A DNA stretch of 64,000 nucleotides from assembly GCF_001412085.1 (NCBI RefSeq), contig NZ_LKEV01000003.1, positions 1-64,000 of the forward strand. Reading direction: 5' to 3'. The translations under genes and the position numbers were made by a program. Every line of letters begins with the position of its first letter. The stretch's first letter is position 1. Of the stretch, positions 16,683 through 24,778 are shown piece by piece. Under the pieces are notes generated by a model. It was not told the origin of the DNA, did not search any database, and saw only the letters and a program-made list of their open reading frames with translations. The DNA comes from Corynebacterium lowii (GTDB lineage Bacteria > Actinomycetota > Actinomycetes > Mycobacteriales > Mycobacteriaceae).

Positions 16683-18641
16683 ATGTTCGAGTGCATGCCC
16701 ACTCACGACGCCACCCCGGTACCCCCGCCTTCCGATGACGGTTCTACCTCGCAGGTTCCGCCCACGACGCCGCGCGGAGGCCGCGCCCGCACCTTCCTGC
16801 GGGAGGTGACCTACCCGCACAGTATTCACCCTGCGCTTGTTCCCGGTGTGAGCGTGGAAGATCAACGCATTGAATATCGGATTGACCGCCCCATTACGCT
16901 CACCGTGGGCGGTTTAATTCTCGCCTTTGTGGCCTGGGGTGTTCTTGCCCCGGCTCAGGTACTTAGCGTTTCTACTACCATCTTGAATTGGGTGATGCTC
17001 AATCTCGGCTGGGTATTTAATACCGTGGCCGTGGGGCTGGTAGTGGTGCTTTTTGTTCTCGCGCTTTCCCGTTATGGGCGGATACCGCTGGGCCTGGATG
17101 GTGAAAAGCCGGAATATTCCACCCTTTCCTGGGCGGCTATGCTCTTTGCCGCCGGAATTGGCATTGCCATCATCTTCTTTGGCCCCTTTGAACCTATGAG
17201 TTTTTACTTGAGTCCACGCCCGGGAGCCTATGAGGCGGCCTCGGAGGAGGCCGTGATGGGGGCACTGGCACAATCGGCCCTGCACTGGGGTGTTAATGCC
17301 TGGGCTATTTATGCGGTGGTGGGGCTCTCGGTGGGGTATGTGTCCTATCGCCGGGGTCGGGTCCCTTTGATGAGTTCCATTCTCATGCCCCTGTTGGGGC
17401 AGCGTTCCACCACCTCCATTCCCGCGCGCATTATTGATTCCCTGGCGATTATCGCCACCCTTTTCGGCACGGCGGCCTCCCTGGGAATCGGTGCCTTACA
17501 AATAGGCACCGGGGTGGAGGTAGTCAGCGGGTGGTCCCGAGAAGGCAATGCCCTGGCCATCGGGGTGATTGTGCTGCTGACCATCGGCACCATCGCCTCG
17601 GCGGTATCCGGGGTGGCCAAGGGCATACGCTGGCTTTCCAATATCAATCTGGTACTGGCAATGGGTCTGGCGCTGTTCTTTTTTGTGGCGGGTCCTACGG
17701 CCTTCCTCATTAATATGCTCCCCGGGGTGTTGGTGACCTATGCGGGAAGCATGCCGGAAATGCTCGCGGCCAATATGGGTCAGGGCGAGGACATGCAACA
17801 ATTCCTCTCTAGCTGGACCACCTTCTACTGGGCGTGGTGGGTTTCGTGGTCTCCCTTTGTGGGAGTATTCGTGGCCAAGATTTCCCGGGGCCGCACCATT
17901 AGGCAATTCATTTTCGGGGTGCTCTTCATTCCATCCAGCATTATCATCGTGGCCTTTAGCATTCTGGGCGGCACCGCCATTTGGCTGCAACGCCGCGACG
18001 GCGATATTGCCCCCGGTAATGATCTCGCAGCGTTACCCGACCCGGAACATATTTTCTTTATCGTCCTCGACCATCTCCCCGGCGCACAGGTGGTGGCTCC
18101 GGTGGTGATTGTGATGCTCGCGGTTTTCTTTATCACCACCGCCGATTCCGCCTCTCTGGTCAATTCCCAGCTCTCCCAGCAGGGAAATCCTCAGCCGCGC
18201 CGCAGGGTTACGGCCTTTTGGGCGCTGTGCATGGCGGGCATCGCGGTGGTGATTCTGCTGGCCGGAGGCAATAATGCGCTAAAGGGTTTGCAGAACCTCA
18301 TCACCATTACGGCGTTACCTTTTGCCGTGATTCTGGTGGGCATGATGGTGGCCCTCATACGGGAACTGCGTAACGACCCCGCCGCAATCCGCCAGGAATA
18401 TCAGCGTCAAGCCGTGGCCAATGCCGTGGTGCACGGTGTGCGGGAATACGGGGATAACTTTGCCCTGACGGTGGAGCCCAGCGGAGAGGAGGAGTACGCC
18501 ACGGGGGCGAACTTCGATTCCGCTGCCGAGGAGGTGGTGGAGTGGTACGCGCGCACCGATGAGGAGGGAAACCGGGTGGGCTATGACTACGAGACCGGGG
18601 AGTACCTGCCTGAGCCGAACGATGGGCCGAACAGGGGGTAG
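16683..18641 (+). CDS. BCCT-family compatible-solute transporter
   Basis: 652 aa from ATG 16683. The hydrophobic core starts near residue 75 (ITLTVGGLILAFVAWGV), and the BCCT signature is FYWAWWVSWSPFVGVFVAKI followed by SRGRTIRQF. The N-terminal ~70 residues are Pro/Thr-rich, and the C-terminal ~75 residues are acidic (EEEYATGANFDSAAEEVVEW), which differs from the basic osmosensing tail of BetP. In corynebacteria such carriers (LcoP/EctP type) import betaine, ectoine or proline under osmotic stress. AGGAGG lies at 16665-16670; ATG 16671 and ATG 16695 are alternative starts. It is divergent from the UvrA-like gene and distinct from betT in this window. Confidence 0.85.
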   Translation: MFECMPTHDATPVPPPSDDGSTSQVPPTTPRGGRARTFLREVTYPHSIHPALVPGVSVEDQRIEYRIDRPITLTVGGLILAFVAWGVLAPAQVLSVSTTILNWVMLNLGWVFNTVAVGLVVVLFVLALSRYGRIPLGLDGEKPEYSTLSWAAMLFAAGIGIAIIFFGPFEPMSFYLSPRPGAYEAASEEAVMGALAQSALHWGVNAWAIYAVVGLSVGYVSYRRGRVPLMSSILMPLLGQRSTTSIPARIIDSLAIIATLFGTAASLGIGALQIGTGVEVVSGWSREGNALAIGVIVLLTIGTIASAVSGVAKGIRWLSNINLVLAMGLALFFFVAGPTAFLINMLPGVLVTYAGSMPEMLAANMGQGEDMQQFLSSWTTFYWAWWVSWSPFVGVFVAKISRGRTIRQFIFGVLFIPSSIIIVAFSILGGTAIWLQRRDGDIAPGNDLAALPDPEHIFFIVLDHLPGAQVVAPVVIVMLAVFFITTADSASLVNSQLSQQGNPQPRRRVTAFWALCMAGIAVVILLAGGNNALKGLQNLITITALPFAVILVGMMVALIRELRNDPAAIRQEYQRQAVANAVVHGVREYGDNFALTVEPSGEEEYATGANFDSAAEEVVEWYARTDEEGNRVGYDYETGEYLPEPNDGPNRG

Positions 18642-18729
18642 GGGGTGTTGGGAGGGGGTATTTTAAGAAAACTATTGTCCACCTATCCTTCTTTGGTGTA
18701 GCGTAGCTCACAATATTCTGACGCGATCT

Positions 18730-18747
18730 GGGGCGCTGCGCCGCCCC
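18730..18747 (+). promoter_or_regulatory. GC-rich hairpin in the bacteriocin leader
   Basis: GGGGCG (18730-18735) and CGCCCC (18742-18747) flank a 6-base loop, about ten bases before the GGAGG of the lactococcin-like gene. A TTGTCC/TAGCGT pair with an 18-base spacer lies upstream (around 18674-18703) as a possible promoter. The stem could limit translation or mark an attenuator; there is no T-run. Confidence 0.35.
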
Positions 18748-18766
18748 GAATCTGAGGAGGGTAGTG

Positions 18767-19192
18767 GTGAGCACAAAGAGGTTCGTGGGCGTGATGGCCA
18801 CCGTGGGCACGGCATTGGTTTTGCTAGGCGTGGGGGTTGTGGGTGCTCAGGAAGATGGCCCGGTCGATGAAGCGGAGAACGATTACACCGGATATGAGGC
18901 CGGGGTGATGGCGGAAGGACGAGAAGCAGGGGCCGACGGCCCGCTGGACTGGTTTGCTGACATCAAACGGCAGCAGGACCCGCCCAGGGGCGGGGAATGG
19001 GAATACGGCCTATGGGGTGGGAAGGCTCGCTCTTACTTCGATCATCCCAGTGAATGTCATGGCAGCACCGTGATGATTAATGGGCGCAAGATGCGCAGCG
19101 TGGATACAGCGGCGGGCCATGCCTCCGTGGCCGAAAAATGGGTTCTCAACAAAGACGATATTCGAGACGAGTATTACTACCGTTTCTGCTAG
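18767..19192 (+). CDS. lactococcin 972 family bacteriocin precursor
   Basis: 141 aa secreted peptide precursor. Residues 1-28 form a signal peptide (basic start, hydrophobic FVGVMATVGTALVLLGVGVV, cleavage near GAQ). The C-terminal ~65 residues match the lactococcin 972 pattern: GGEWEYGLWGGKARSYFDH, then HGSTVMINGRK, then GHASVAEKW and the terminal YYYRFC. Lactococcin 972 blocks septum formation by binding lipid II in sensitive Gram-positives. A long acidic spacer (EDGPVDEAENDY...) separates signal and core domain. Start: GTG 18767 gives the better distance from GGAGG; GTG 18764 is in frame. The two next genes encode the usual membrane and ATPase partners, which supports the call. Confidence 0.8.
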   Translation: MSTKRFVGVMATVGTALVLLGVGVVGAQEDGPVDEAENDYTGYEAGVMAEGREAGADGPLDWFADIKRQQDPPRGGEWEYGLWGGKARSYFDHPSECHGSTVMINGRKMRSVDTAAGHASVAEKWVLNKDDIRDEYYYRFC

Positions 19193-19231
19193 GTCTTTCC
19201 TTTAAGACGTGGATGAGGGGCATATGCGCTC

Positions 19232-21178
19232 ATGAATAAGTATATCCAGCAGGCGGCTATCTTCTTCTGTGCGCTCATCGTGGTGGTCATTACTGCGGCG
19301 CTCGCTTTGTTGAAGGTGGAACTCAGCGACAAAGAGAGCGCAATAGCCCTGGGGTCGAGTTATATCGTGGAACTCGATTTCACCCACAGCGATATACCCG
19401 CAGCCCAAGCCTATGAGCGCTTAGCAGAAATGAACGCTGAATTAGGCCTTGGCCTGGTAAAGCCCCTGCGTCGCGCGGAGGGGGAGACCTTCGTATTCCT
19501 CCAACATGGCACGGACTTTGAGGCAGGGAGCATAGGCATACCAGAGACTGTGCCTCGTATGGATGGCTCCGTCTCTCCTGTGGCTTCACTGGAAGCCTTG
19601 GAACATTCCCTTCCGGGTGGTTTTTATCTGCTATGCGAGGAACACGCAGACGTGGATGGCTTTGCCCAGGCGCTTCGAGAGATGGGTGTGGAAATTGCTT
19701 ATGCGGATGAGGTTTCCGATGGAGAGGTTTTCTCTCTGCGTTCGTTCCGCCAACCGATGATTCTTTTCTCGGTACTGGCGACGGTGCTCCTTTTGTGTAG
19801 TCTCTCGGTGTATTGGGTGGGAGCGCATGGGCGGCGTCGGCAGCAGGAACTAATTTTTGGTCGCGCCGCGCGGGAGACTATTTTTCGTGAGATCCTGGGG
19901 CTTCTCCTTCCTTTCATTACGGTGCTGGCTGCGGGCGGAGGTGTATTTTTCCTTATAGTCGATTCCCCCTTTAACCACCCAGTGCTGGTGATAATGCTGA
20001 AGATGTACGGCTTCCTGATAGCTGTGCTTCTTCTCCTGCTGGCGGTTATGCTCTGCTATACGCGCCCACGAGTGGCAGAAATGAGGGATCGTTTTTCTTG
20101 GCTGGGAAAACTTCACCCGTTGATTGTGGGTATGAAAATCCTATCTCTTGCCTGTGTTCTCTTTACTCTTCCTTGGGTCGCTTCTGCTCATAGTGATTCT
20201 AAGAAAATAGCGCAGGCCCACGACGTTGCCTATAACATCGAATCATTCGTGGGATACAGGGTAGAAAATATCTCTTATGAGCAACTTGAGGGGAGCCTTG
20301 CGGAGTTTGGGGAGCTCATGCTCATGCTGGATCGTGAGGGGGTAGCGGCGTTTAATTATCTTCCTCCGCCGCTGTCGGTGGGTCTGCCGGAGGATATTCC
20401 TCCCCTGGCCTTTGCTAATAGTGTGTGGCTGGATGCAATGGAGTTCTCCGAGCATGCTTCTGCCGATGAGATGGTGAGTTGGGAAGAGTTGCCAGAGCAG
20501 TATCGGGAAGCGCTCTATCCCAATATTTGGCTTCGGGAGGGTAATGAGCCACCGGTGGATTGGAAATACCATATAGTTCATTCTGATTCTGGTGTGGGAA
20601 TGTTATCGCCTTTGACGGGTGGCATGGAATTAGTGCAGGACATGGTGCTGGTGGAAGTACCTACCTTGGAAGCATTTGATGATAGCTTCCTTACTTCCAT
20701 GATGACTAGCGGAAATATATCTGCTATCAATATGGATTCCGCTTCTCGCGTGCTCAATGAGAGCTCGGCGCGCGGCCTGGCCTCCGTCTACTATATCGGT
20801 GAGGAGAGCGTATACATTGCCAAAATGTTTGAATATCGTGCGAGGATTATGGCCTTGGCATTGGGGGTTTTGATTATTGCGCTTGTGGTGGCCCTGGTAG
20901 GAGCCGCCGCCACTAATTCTGTGCTTCATGCCAAGCGGAATATGCTCCAACATCTTGCCGGTGATTCCCTGCTACGAATCTCTGTGATGGCGCTATGGAA
21001 GGACATTATTCTCACCATAACGCTGGCGGCGCTATCGGCCACCGCAGCAATTATTTTCAACCAGCAAGGGATAGGGATGATACCGGTAGTAGCGGTGCTT
21101 CTTGTAGCGATGAGCATAGGCACCTATGCGGTGATGGCTAAGAAGTCGGTGGTGGCAGCCATGAGCAGGAAGATTTAG
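19232..21178 (+). CDS. lactococcin 972-associated integral membrane protein (DUF1430-type)
   Basis: 648 aa with about seven to eight transmembrane segments. One helix lies at the N terminus (AAIFFCALIVVVITAALALL), then a ~150-residue extracytoplasmic domain, a membrane block (about 175-315), a second extracellular domain (about 320-535) and C-terminal helices. This layout matches the bacteriocin-associated integral membrane family that always travels with lactococcin-972 peptides, proposed for immunity and/or export. The topology also recalls MacB/FtsX-type permeases, fitting the ATPase that follows after 18 bases. A Shine-Dalgarno is not obvious before ATG 19232. Assignment rests on layout and neighbours. 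Confidence 0.75.
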   Translation: MNKYIQQAAIFFCALIVVVITAALALLKVELSDKESAIALGSSYIVELDFTHSDIPAAQAYERLAEMNAELGLGLVKPLRRAEGETFVFLQHGTDFEAGSIGIPETVPRMDGSVSPVASLEALEHSLPGGFYLLCEEHADVDGFAQALREMGVEIAYADEVSDGEVFSLRSFRQPMILFSVLATVLLLCSLSVYWVGAHGRRRQQELIFGRAARETIFREILGLLLPFITVLAAGGGVFFLIVDSPFNHPVLVIMLKMYGFLIAVLLLLLAVMLCYTRPRVAEMRDRFSWLGKLHPLIVGMKILSLACVLFTLPWVASAHSDSKKIAQAHDVAYNIESFVGYRVENISYEQLEGSLAEFGELMLMLDREGVAAFNYLPPPLSVGLPEDIPPLAFANSVWLDAMEFSEHASADEMVSWEELPEQYREALYPNIWLREGNEPPVDWKYHIVHSDSGVGMLSPLTGGMELVQDMVLVEVPTLEAFDDSFLTSMMTSGNISAINMDSASRVLNESSARGLASVYYIGEESVYIAKMFEYRARIMALALGVLIIALVVALVGAAATNSVLHAKRNMLQHLAGDSLLRISVMALWKDIILTITLAALSATAAIIFNQQGIGMIPVVAVLLVAMSIGTYAVMAKKSVVAAMSRKI

Positions 21179-21196
21179 GGGAAGGAGATCAGAACC

Positions 21197-21847
21197 ATGA
21201 TTATCCGTGGCGAAAATCTAGGTGTATCCCTCGCGGAAAAGAGGGTATTCCACGGGGTCAATGTGAAACTGCGCCCCGGCACGGTCACCGCTTTGGTAGG
21301 ACCGAGCGGCAGCGGGAAAACGCTGCTTCTACAAACTTTGGGAGGCATGGTTTCTCCCTCGGAGGGGAGCGTATGGGTGGACAAGGAGGAGTCCTCTGGG
21401 TGGTCAGACTCCCAAAAGCTGCGCTTTTGGCGGGAGTCGGCGGCCTTTATTCAGCAGGATTACGGGGTGGTGGAAGAAGAAACCGTGGCCTTCAACGTCA
21501 CGATGAAAAGTTCGCTGTGGGGCCGCACGATTATTCCCGATCCTGCGCGCTTGAAAGAGGTACTGAGCCGGGTAGGGCTTCAAGGTCGAGATAAGGAGAT
21601 CGCCGCTCGGCTCAGCGGCGGAGAGAAGCAGCGGGTGGCTATTGCCCGCGCGCTCTATAAGCGGGCGAGGGTATGGTTTGCCGATGAACCCACGGCCTCC
21701 CTGGACGCTCAAAATCAGGGTTTAATCCGCGAACTTTTCCGGGAGGCGGCTGCGCCCGCCGCAAGAAAAGAAGGTGCCACCATCGTGGTGGCCACGCACG
21801 ACCTTGCCTTTGCGCGGCAGTGCGATCAGGTGGTGGAACTTGGTTAA
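21197..21847 (+). CDS. bacteriocin ABC transporter ATP-binding protein
   Basis: 216 aa ATPase: Walker A GPSGSGKTLLLQT (about residues 34-46), signature RLSGGEKQRVAIARAL, Walker B RVWFADEPTASLD, and H-loop VVATHDLAFA. It is a LolD/MacB-type nucleotide-binding subunit, expected to pair with the preceding membrane protein to export or confer immunity to the lactococcin-like peptide. GGGGAAGGAG lies just before ATG 21197, and the gap from the upstream gene is only 18 bases, so the three genes form one cluster. Confidence 0.85.
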   Translation: MIIRGENLGVSLAEKRVFHGVNVKLRPGTVTALVGPSGSGKTLLLQTLGGMVSPSEGSVWVDKEESSGWSDSQKLRFWRESAAFIQQDYGVVEEETVAFNVTMKSSLWGRTIIPDPARLKEVLSRVGLQGRDKEIAARLSGGEKQRVAIARALYKRARVWFADEPTASLDAQNQGLIRELFREAAAPAARKEGATIVVATHDLAFARQCDQVVELG

Positions 21848-21894
21848 AGGAATGTGGGAAAGTTTATGGAGGCCTATGTAAGGGGTGATCCCGT

Positions 21895-22596
21895 ATGTAT
21901 CAACTTTTCGTTGATGAATCCTATCAACAAGATCACTATTATGTGGCGGGTGTTCTTGTGGAGGAAAAGCAGGCTAATGAGTTAGTAACTCGCCTTGAGG
22001 ATTTGGCCAGAAATATACAAATACGCAATAATTGGTCCACTTCTCCCGAGTTTCATGGACATTCCCTTATGAATGGGGTGGAGGATTGGGTGAGCCTTAA
22101 GGGAAATTTTGGTGCTTGTGTGCGCATCTATCAGATGGCATTGCATGCTATTCAGAACTCAGGCGCCAGGATTTATCTTGAAGGAGTTGATGTGACTCGG
22201 CTCAATGCTCGTTATCGGTACCCGGATAGTCCTCATGAGATTGTGTTTCGCCGCATGCTTGAGCATATTGACGAATATTGTAGTCGTAAGGGGGAGATGT
22301 CTAAGGTTGTCGCTGATATGTTGCCGCAGCAAGAAAAGTTTAATGAGAGAATATTAGGTTTTGCTCGTGCTGGCACGCTGGGTTATCGAAAACATAATTT
22401 ACTTTGTATTGATGGGGATATTGATTTTGTTGATTCGAGGAAACATAGAGGGGTTCAAGCGGCTGACCTCTCTGTTTACATATTGCGACGGCATCGTGAA
22501 GATGCAGCAGCAAGTAGATCCTCGCGTAGGATAACAGCGCGCTTAGTTAAGGCTCTTGGGCCTGCCGTAGTTCATCAGAGGAAGTGGCTTCCCTAG
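21895..22596 (+). CDS. DUF3800 domain-containing protein
   Basis: 233 aa. The N terminus MYQLFVDESYQQDHYYVAGVL has the Asp-Glu-Ser signature of DUF3800, and the C-terminal HRGVQAADLSVYILRRH contains the conserved Gln-x-x-Asp. The fold is related to RNase H-like enzymes, and members cluster with mobile and defence genes; biochemical function is unknown. Its AT-rich codon choice differs from the thiamine genes downstream. It lies 47 bases after the bacteriocin ATPase but need not belong to that operon. A hairpin follows its stop. Confidence 0.75.
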   Translation: MYQLFVDESYQQDHYYVAGVLVEEKQANELVTRLEDLARNIQIRNNWSTSPEFHGHSLMNGVEDWVSLKGNFGACVRIYQMALHAIQNSGARIYLEGVDVTRLNARYRYPDSPHEIVFRRMLEHIDEYCSRKGEMSKVVADMLPQQEKFNERILGFARAGTLGYRKHNLLCIDGDIDFVDSRKHRGVQAADLSVYILRRHREDAAASRSSRRITARLVKALGPAVVHQRKWLP

Positions 22597-22609
22597 TGTA
22601 GAAAAAGCT

Positions 22610-22630
22610 CTGGAGCCTACGCGGCTCCAG
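22610..22630 (+). terminator. possible terminator after the DUF3800 gene
   Basis: CTGGAGCC (22610-22617), TACGC loop, GGCTCCAG (22623-22630): a perfect 8-bp stem 14 bases after the DUF3800 stop. No T-tract follows, so termination may be weak or factor-dependent. Confidence 0.45.
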
Positions 22631-22693
22631 GCGACAACGCTCCGGTATCCGGCTCGTCGTATGCCTATACTAACCTTTCAGATTGTTTGTGGT

Positions 22694-22729
22694 CAAGGGT
22701 TAGCATAAATAAAATCACGCTAACCCTTG
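22694..22729. repeat. perfect 11-bp inverted repeat between convergent genes
   Basis: CAAGGGTTAGC (22694-22704) and GCTAACCCTTG (22719-22729) enclose 14 AT-rich bases. It lies between the DUF3800 gene and the 3' end of the convergent patatin gene. It may be a bidirectional terminator lacking a strong U-tract, or a protein-binding palindrome. Confidence 0.5.
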
Positions 22730-22791
22730 TGCTATGCCTAAGCCATCTCCGGTACCTACACCGAACTCTCGACAAAGGCCACCCACAACCC

Positions 22792-23679
22792 CTACTCCCC
22801 ATCCCCCTCCAAGAACTGCCGCCACTGTGGCCACTCGCGGGCCGATTGCAGCGCGCCCCGGTCAAAGGAGCCGCGCAGCCGGTCCCCGTTGAGTTCGGTG
22901 GAGGCCACCAGCCTGCCCGTGGGGTAGAAGAGGTAGGCCCGTCCCTGGCGCTCTAGTTCCCGTAGCCGCGCCAGCGTGCGGTTATAGCGGGTGTGCCGGG
23001 TAATCAGTCGTTCGGCCACCACGGGGTAGGAACTCAGCAGGCTGCGCAGCAGGCTGGGGTAGCGAATGGGGTCTTTAACGTAGCCGCGCGGGTGGGTGAG
23101 CACCACGAAGAAGCGGGTGTAGCCGTCGGCCTCGGCGGCGTCGAGAGGTATGCCGCCTGCGGGGCCGAGCGCCCCATCAACGTAGGAAACGCCGTCGATC
23201 TCCGGTAGGGGCATGAGCAGCGGCAGGGTGGAGGAGGCGCGCACACGGGCGAGCAGGCTCTCGGAGCTATCCACGTCCTCGCGCCCCCAGTACACGGAGC
23301 GTCCCGTATGTGCCTCCACGGCCCCGATGCGGAACTCCGTTGGGCTAGCGGCGATGGCCTCGTAGTCCATCGGACCGGGCAGGTTAAGTGTGGGGGCGCG
23401 CCCGTAGATGTATTCGGCGTTGAAGTAGCCTCGGCCGCGTAGTAGGGAGGCCACACCGCCGAATTGGGGGTCTGAGGCGAAGTCCACAAAACTATGGCGA
23501 GCGCGTTCGCGCTCACCAGAAAGGTAATTCACCGTGTGGGTGGCGCCGGCGGAGATTCCGCCCACCCAACCGAAGCGCACGTCCTCTGCCAGCAGTTTAT
23601 CCACTACGGCGGCGGTATAGGAGGCACGCATTCCCCCGCCTTCTAGGACGAGTGCGGTATTGCTCGCATCAATCGTCAT
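22792..23679 (-). CDS. patatin-like phospholipase family protein (YjjU-like)
   Basis: 295 aa. The oxyanion-hole motif LEGGGMRASYTA is at residues 12-23, the nucleophile elbow GGISAGATHTVNYL has Ser in G-x-S-x-G, and the catalytic Asp is in YVDGALGPAGGIP. These define the patatin family of acyl hydrolases acting on phospholipids or related esters. C-terminal residues include LARLRELERQGRAYLFYP, typical of the YjjU-type group. No signal peptide, so it is probably cytoplasmic or membrane-associated. The start is ATG 23679. It is divergent from the DUF2218 gene 57 bases away. The physiological substrate is unknown. Confidence 0.85.
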   Translation of the reverse strand: MTIDASNTALVLEGGGMRASYTAAVVDKLLAEDVRFGWVGGISAGATHTVNYLSGERERARHSFVDFASDPQFGGVASLLRGRGYFNAEYIYGRAPTLNLPGPMDYEAIAASPTEFRIGAVEAHTGRSVYWGREDVDSSESLLARVRASSTLPLLMPLPEIDGVSYVDGALGPAGGIPLDAAEADGYTRFFVVLTHPRGYVKDPIRYPSLLRSLLSSYPVVAERLITRHTRYNRTLARLRELERQGRAYLFYPTGRLVASTELNGDRLRGSFDRGALQSAREWPQWRQFLEGDGE

Positions 23680-23736
23680 GGTGCCACGGTACCCGGTTAT
23701 GGGAGGAAAGGGGACTCAAAAGGTACATTGCGAGGT

Positions 23737-24087
23737 ATGACCTCTTCCACCGCGCGAGTGAGCACGCAGCGTCCCGCCCGCTATGCCAAGCAGTTGGCCG
23801 AGCACTTTGGCCGCAAGATCACCGCAAGCTGGGATGGGGAAACCGGCCGTGGCACGCTGCTTTTCGACGCCCCGGATCGTCCCCTGCGCGGGGAGGTCTC
23901 CCTGGTGGCAGGCGAGGGGGTGCTGCTTATGCACGCGGAGTGCGAATCCGAGGAGCAGCAGGAATTACTAGAGCGCGTGGTGGGCCTCCACCTGGTGCGC
24001 TTTGGACAGCGCGATGAATTGGTGGTGCGGTGGCGCCGCACCGGGGGTGCCGAGGGGAGCACCTGGACGGTGGCAGACCTGGATTAG
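23737..24087 (+). CDS. DUF2218 domain-containing protein
   Basis: 116 aa. RPARYAKQLAEHFGRKI, GTLLFDAPDRPLRGEVSL and ERVVGLHLVRFGQRDEL match DUF2218, a small soluble family often near siderophore or iron-uptake genes; its role is not established. The start is ATG 23737, preceded by GAGG at close range. The TTG nine bases upstream is also in frame. It ends 20 bases before the TPP riboswitch, so it is probably a separate transcript from ykoE. Confidence 0.75.
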   Translation: MTSSTARVSTQRPARYAKQLAEHFGRKITASWDGETGRGTLLFDAPDRPLRGEVSLVAGEGVLLMHAECESEEQQELLERVVGLHLVRFGQRDELVVRWRRTGGAEGSTWTVADLD

Positions 24088-24107
24088 CCTACAATTTCAG
24101 GAAACCT

Positions 24108-24187
24108 AAACACGGGTGCCCGGCGCGCAGCCGGGCTGAGATGAAACCGTATGAACCTGATCCGGTTAGTACCGGCGCTAGGGAGGA
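24108..24187 (+). promoter_or_regulatory. TPP riboswitch (THI element)
   Basis: The conserved TPP-aptamer elements occur in order: ACGGGTGCCC..., GGGCTGAGATGA, AACCTGATCCGGTTAGTACC and GGCGCTAGGGA. The P3 stem GCCCGGCGCGCAGCCGGGC is well formed. It ends just before ykoE; the GGGAGGAAAT at its 3' edge contains the Shine-Dalgarno. This suggests that TPP binding hides the ribosome site and stops translation of the thiamine/HMP transporter. Expected effect: repression when thiamine pyrophosphate is plentiful. Confidence 0.95.
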
Positions 24188-24190
24188 AAT

Positions 24191-24778
24191 ATGCGTTCTA
24201 TGCAGTGGCGCGTGGTGGACATTGTGGTGGCCGCCGTGCTGGGCCTGGCCTGCGGGCTGATCTTTGTGCTGTGGAACTCGGTGGGCAACCTCTGGTTGCA
24301 GGCGATGGAATCACTCACCCCTGGCCTGGGTGGTCTGGCGGTGGGAATCTGGTTGCTGGGCGGCGTGCTCGGTGGTCTGGTGATTCGTAAGCCCGGCGCG
24401 GCATTCTTTGTGGAAGTAATAGCGGCGGTGGTCTCCCTCACACTGGGCAGCCAGTGGCATATCAGCACCGTGTATTCCGGCATCGTTCAGGGTTTGGGCG
24501 CTGAGTTGGTCTTTGCTCTCTTTGCCTATCGTTCTTTCCGTCTCCCCACGGCCATGTTGGCGGGGGTTGCGGCGGGTATCGGCGCCTTTATCTTTGAGCT
24601 ATTCTCAGTGCCCAATATCGCCAAGTCCTTTGAGTACAACGCCATTTATCTCGTCTGCTTGATGATCTCCGGTGCGCTGCTCGCCGGGGTAGTGGGCAAT
24701 GCCCTGGTGAAGGCTCTGGCGCGCACGGGTGCGCTGGATCGCTTTGCCGCCGGGCGCGAGGTACGCGGCGTCGTATGA
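24191..24778 (+). CDS. ykoE: ECF transporter S component, HMP/thiamine (YkoE)
   Basis: 195 aa membrane protein with about five helices. The opening RVVDIVVAAVLGLACGLIF, the central PGLGGLAVGIWLLGG and the ending YLVCLMISGALLAGVVG are as in YkoE, the substrate-specific component that binds thiamine or its hydroxymethylpyrimidine precursor. It starts at ATG 24191 directly behind a TPP riboswitch, which fixes the substrate class. The stop overlaps the ykoD start by four bases. It works with YkoD (ATPases) and YkoC (coupling protein). Confidence 0.9.
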   Translation: MRSMQWRVVDIVVAAVLGLACGLIFVLWNSVGNLWLQAMESLTPGLGGLAVGIWLLGGVLGGLVIRKPGAAFFVEVIAAVVSLTLGSQWHISTVYSGIVQGLGAELVFALFAYRSFRLPTAMLAGVAAGIGAFIFELFSVPNIAKSFEYNAIYLVCLMISGALLAGVVGNALVKALARTGALDRFAAGREVRGVV

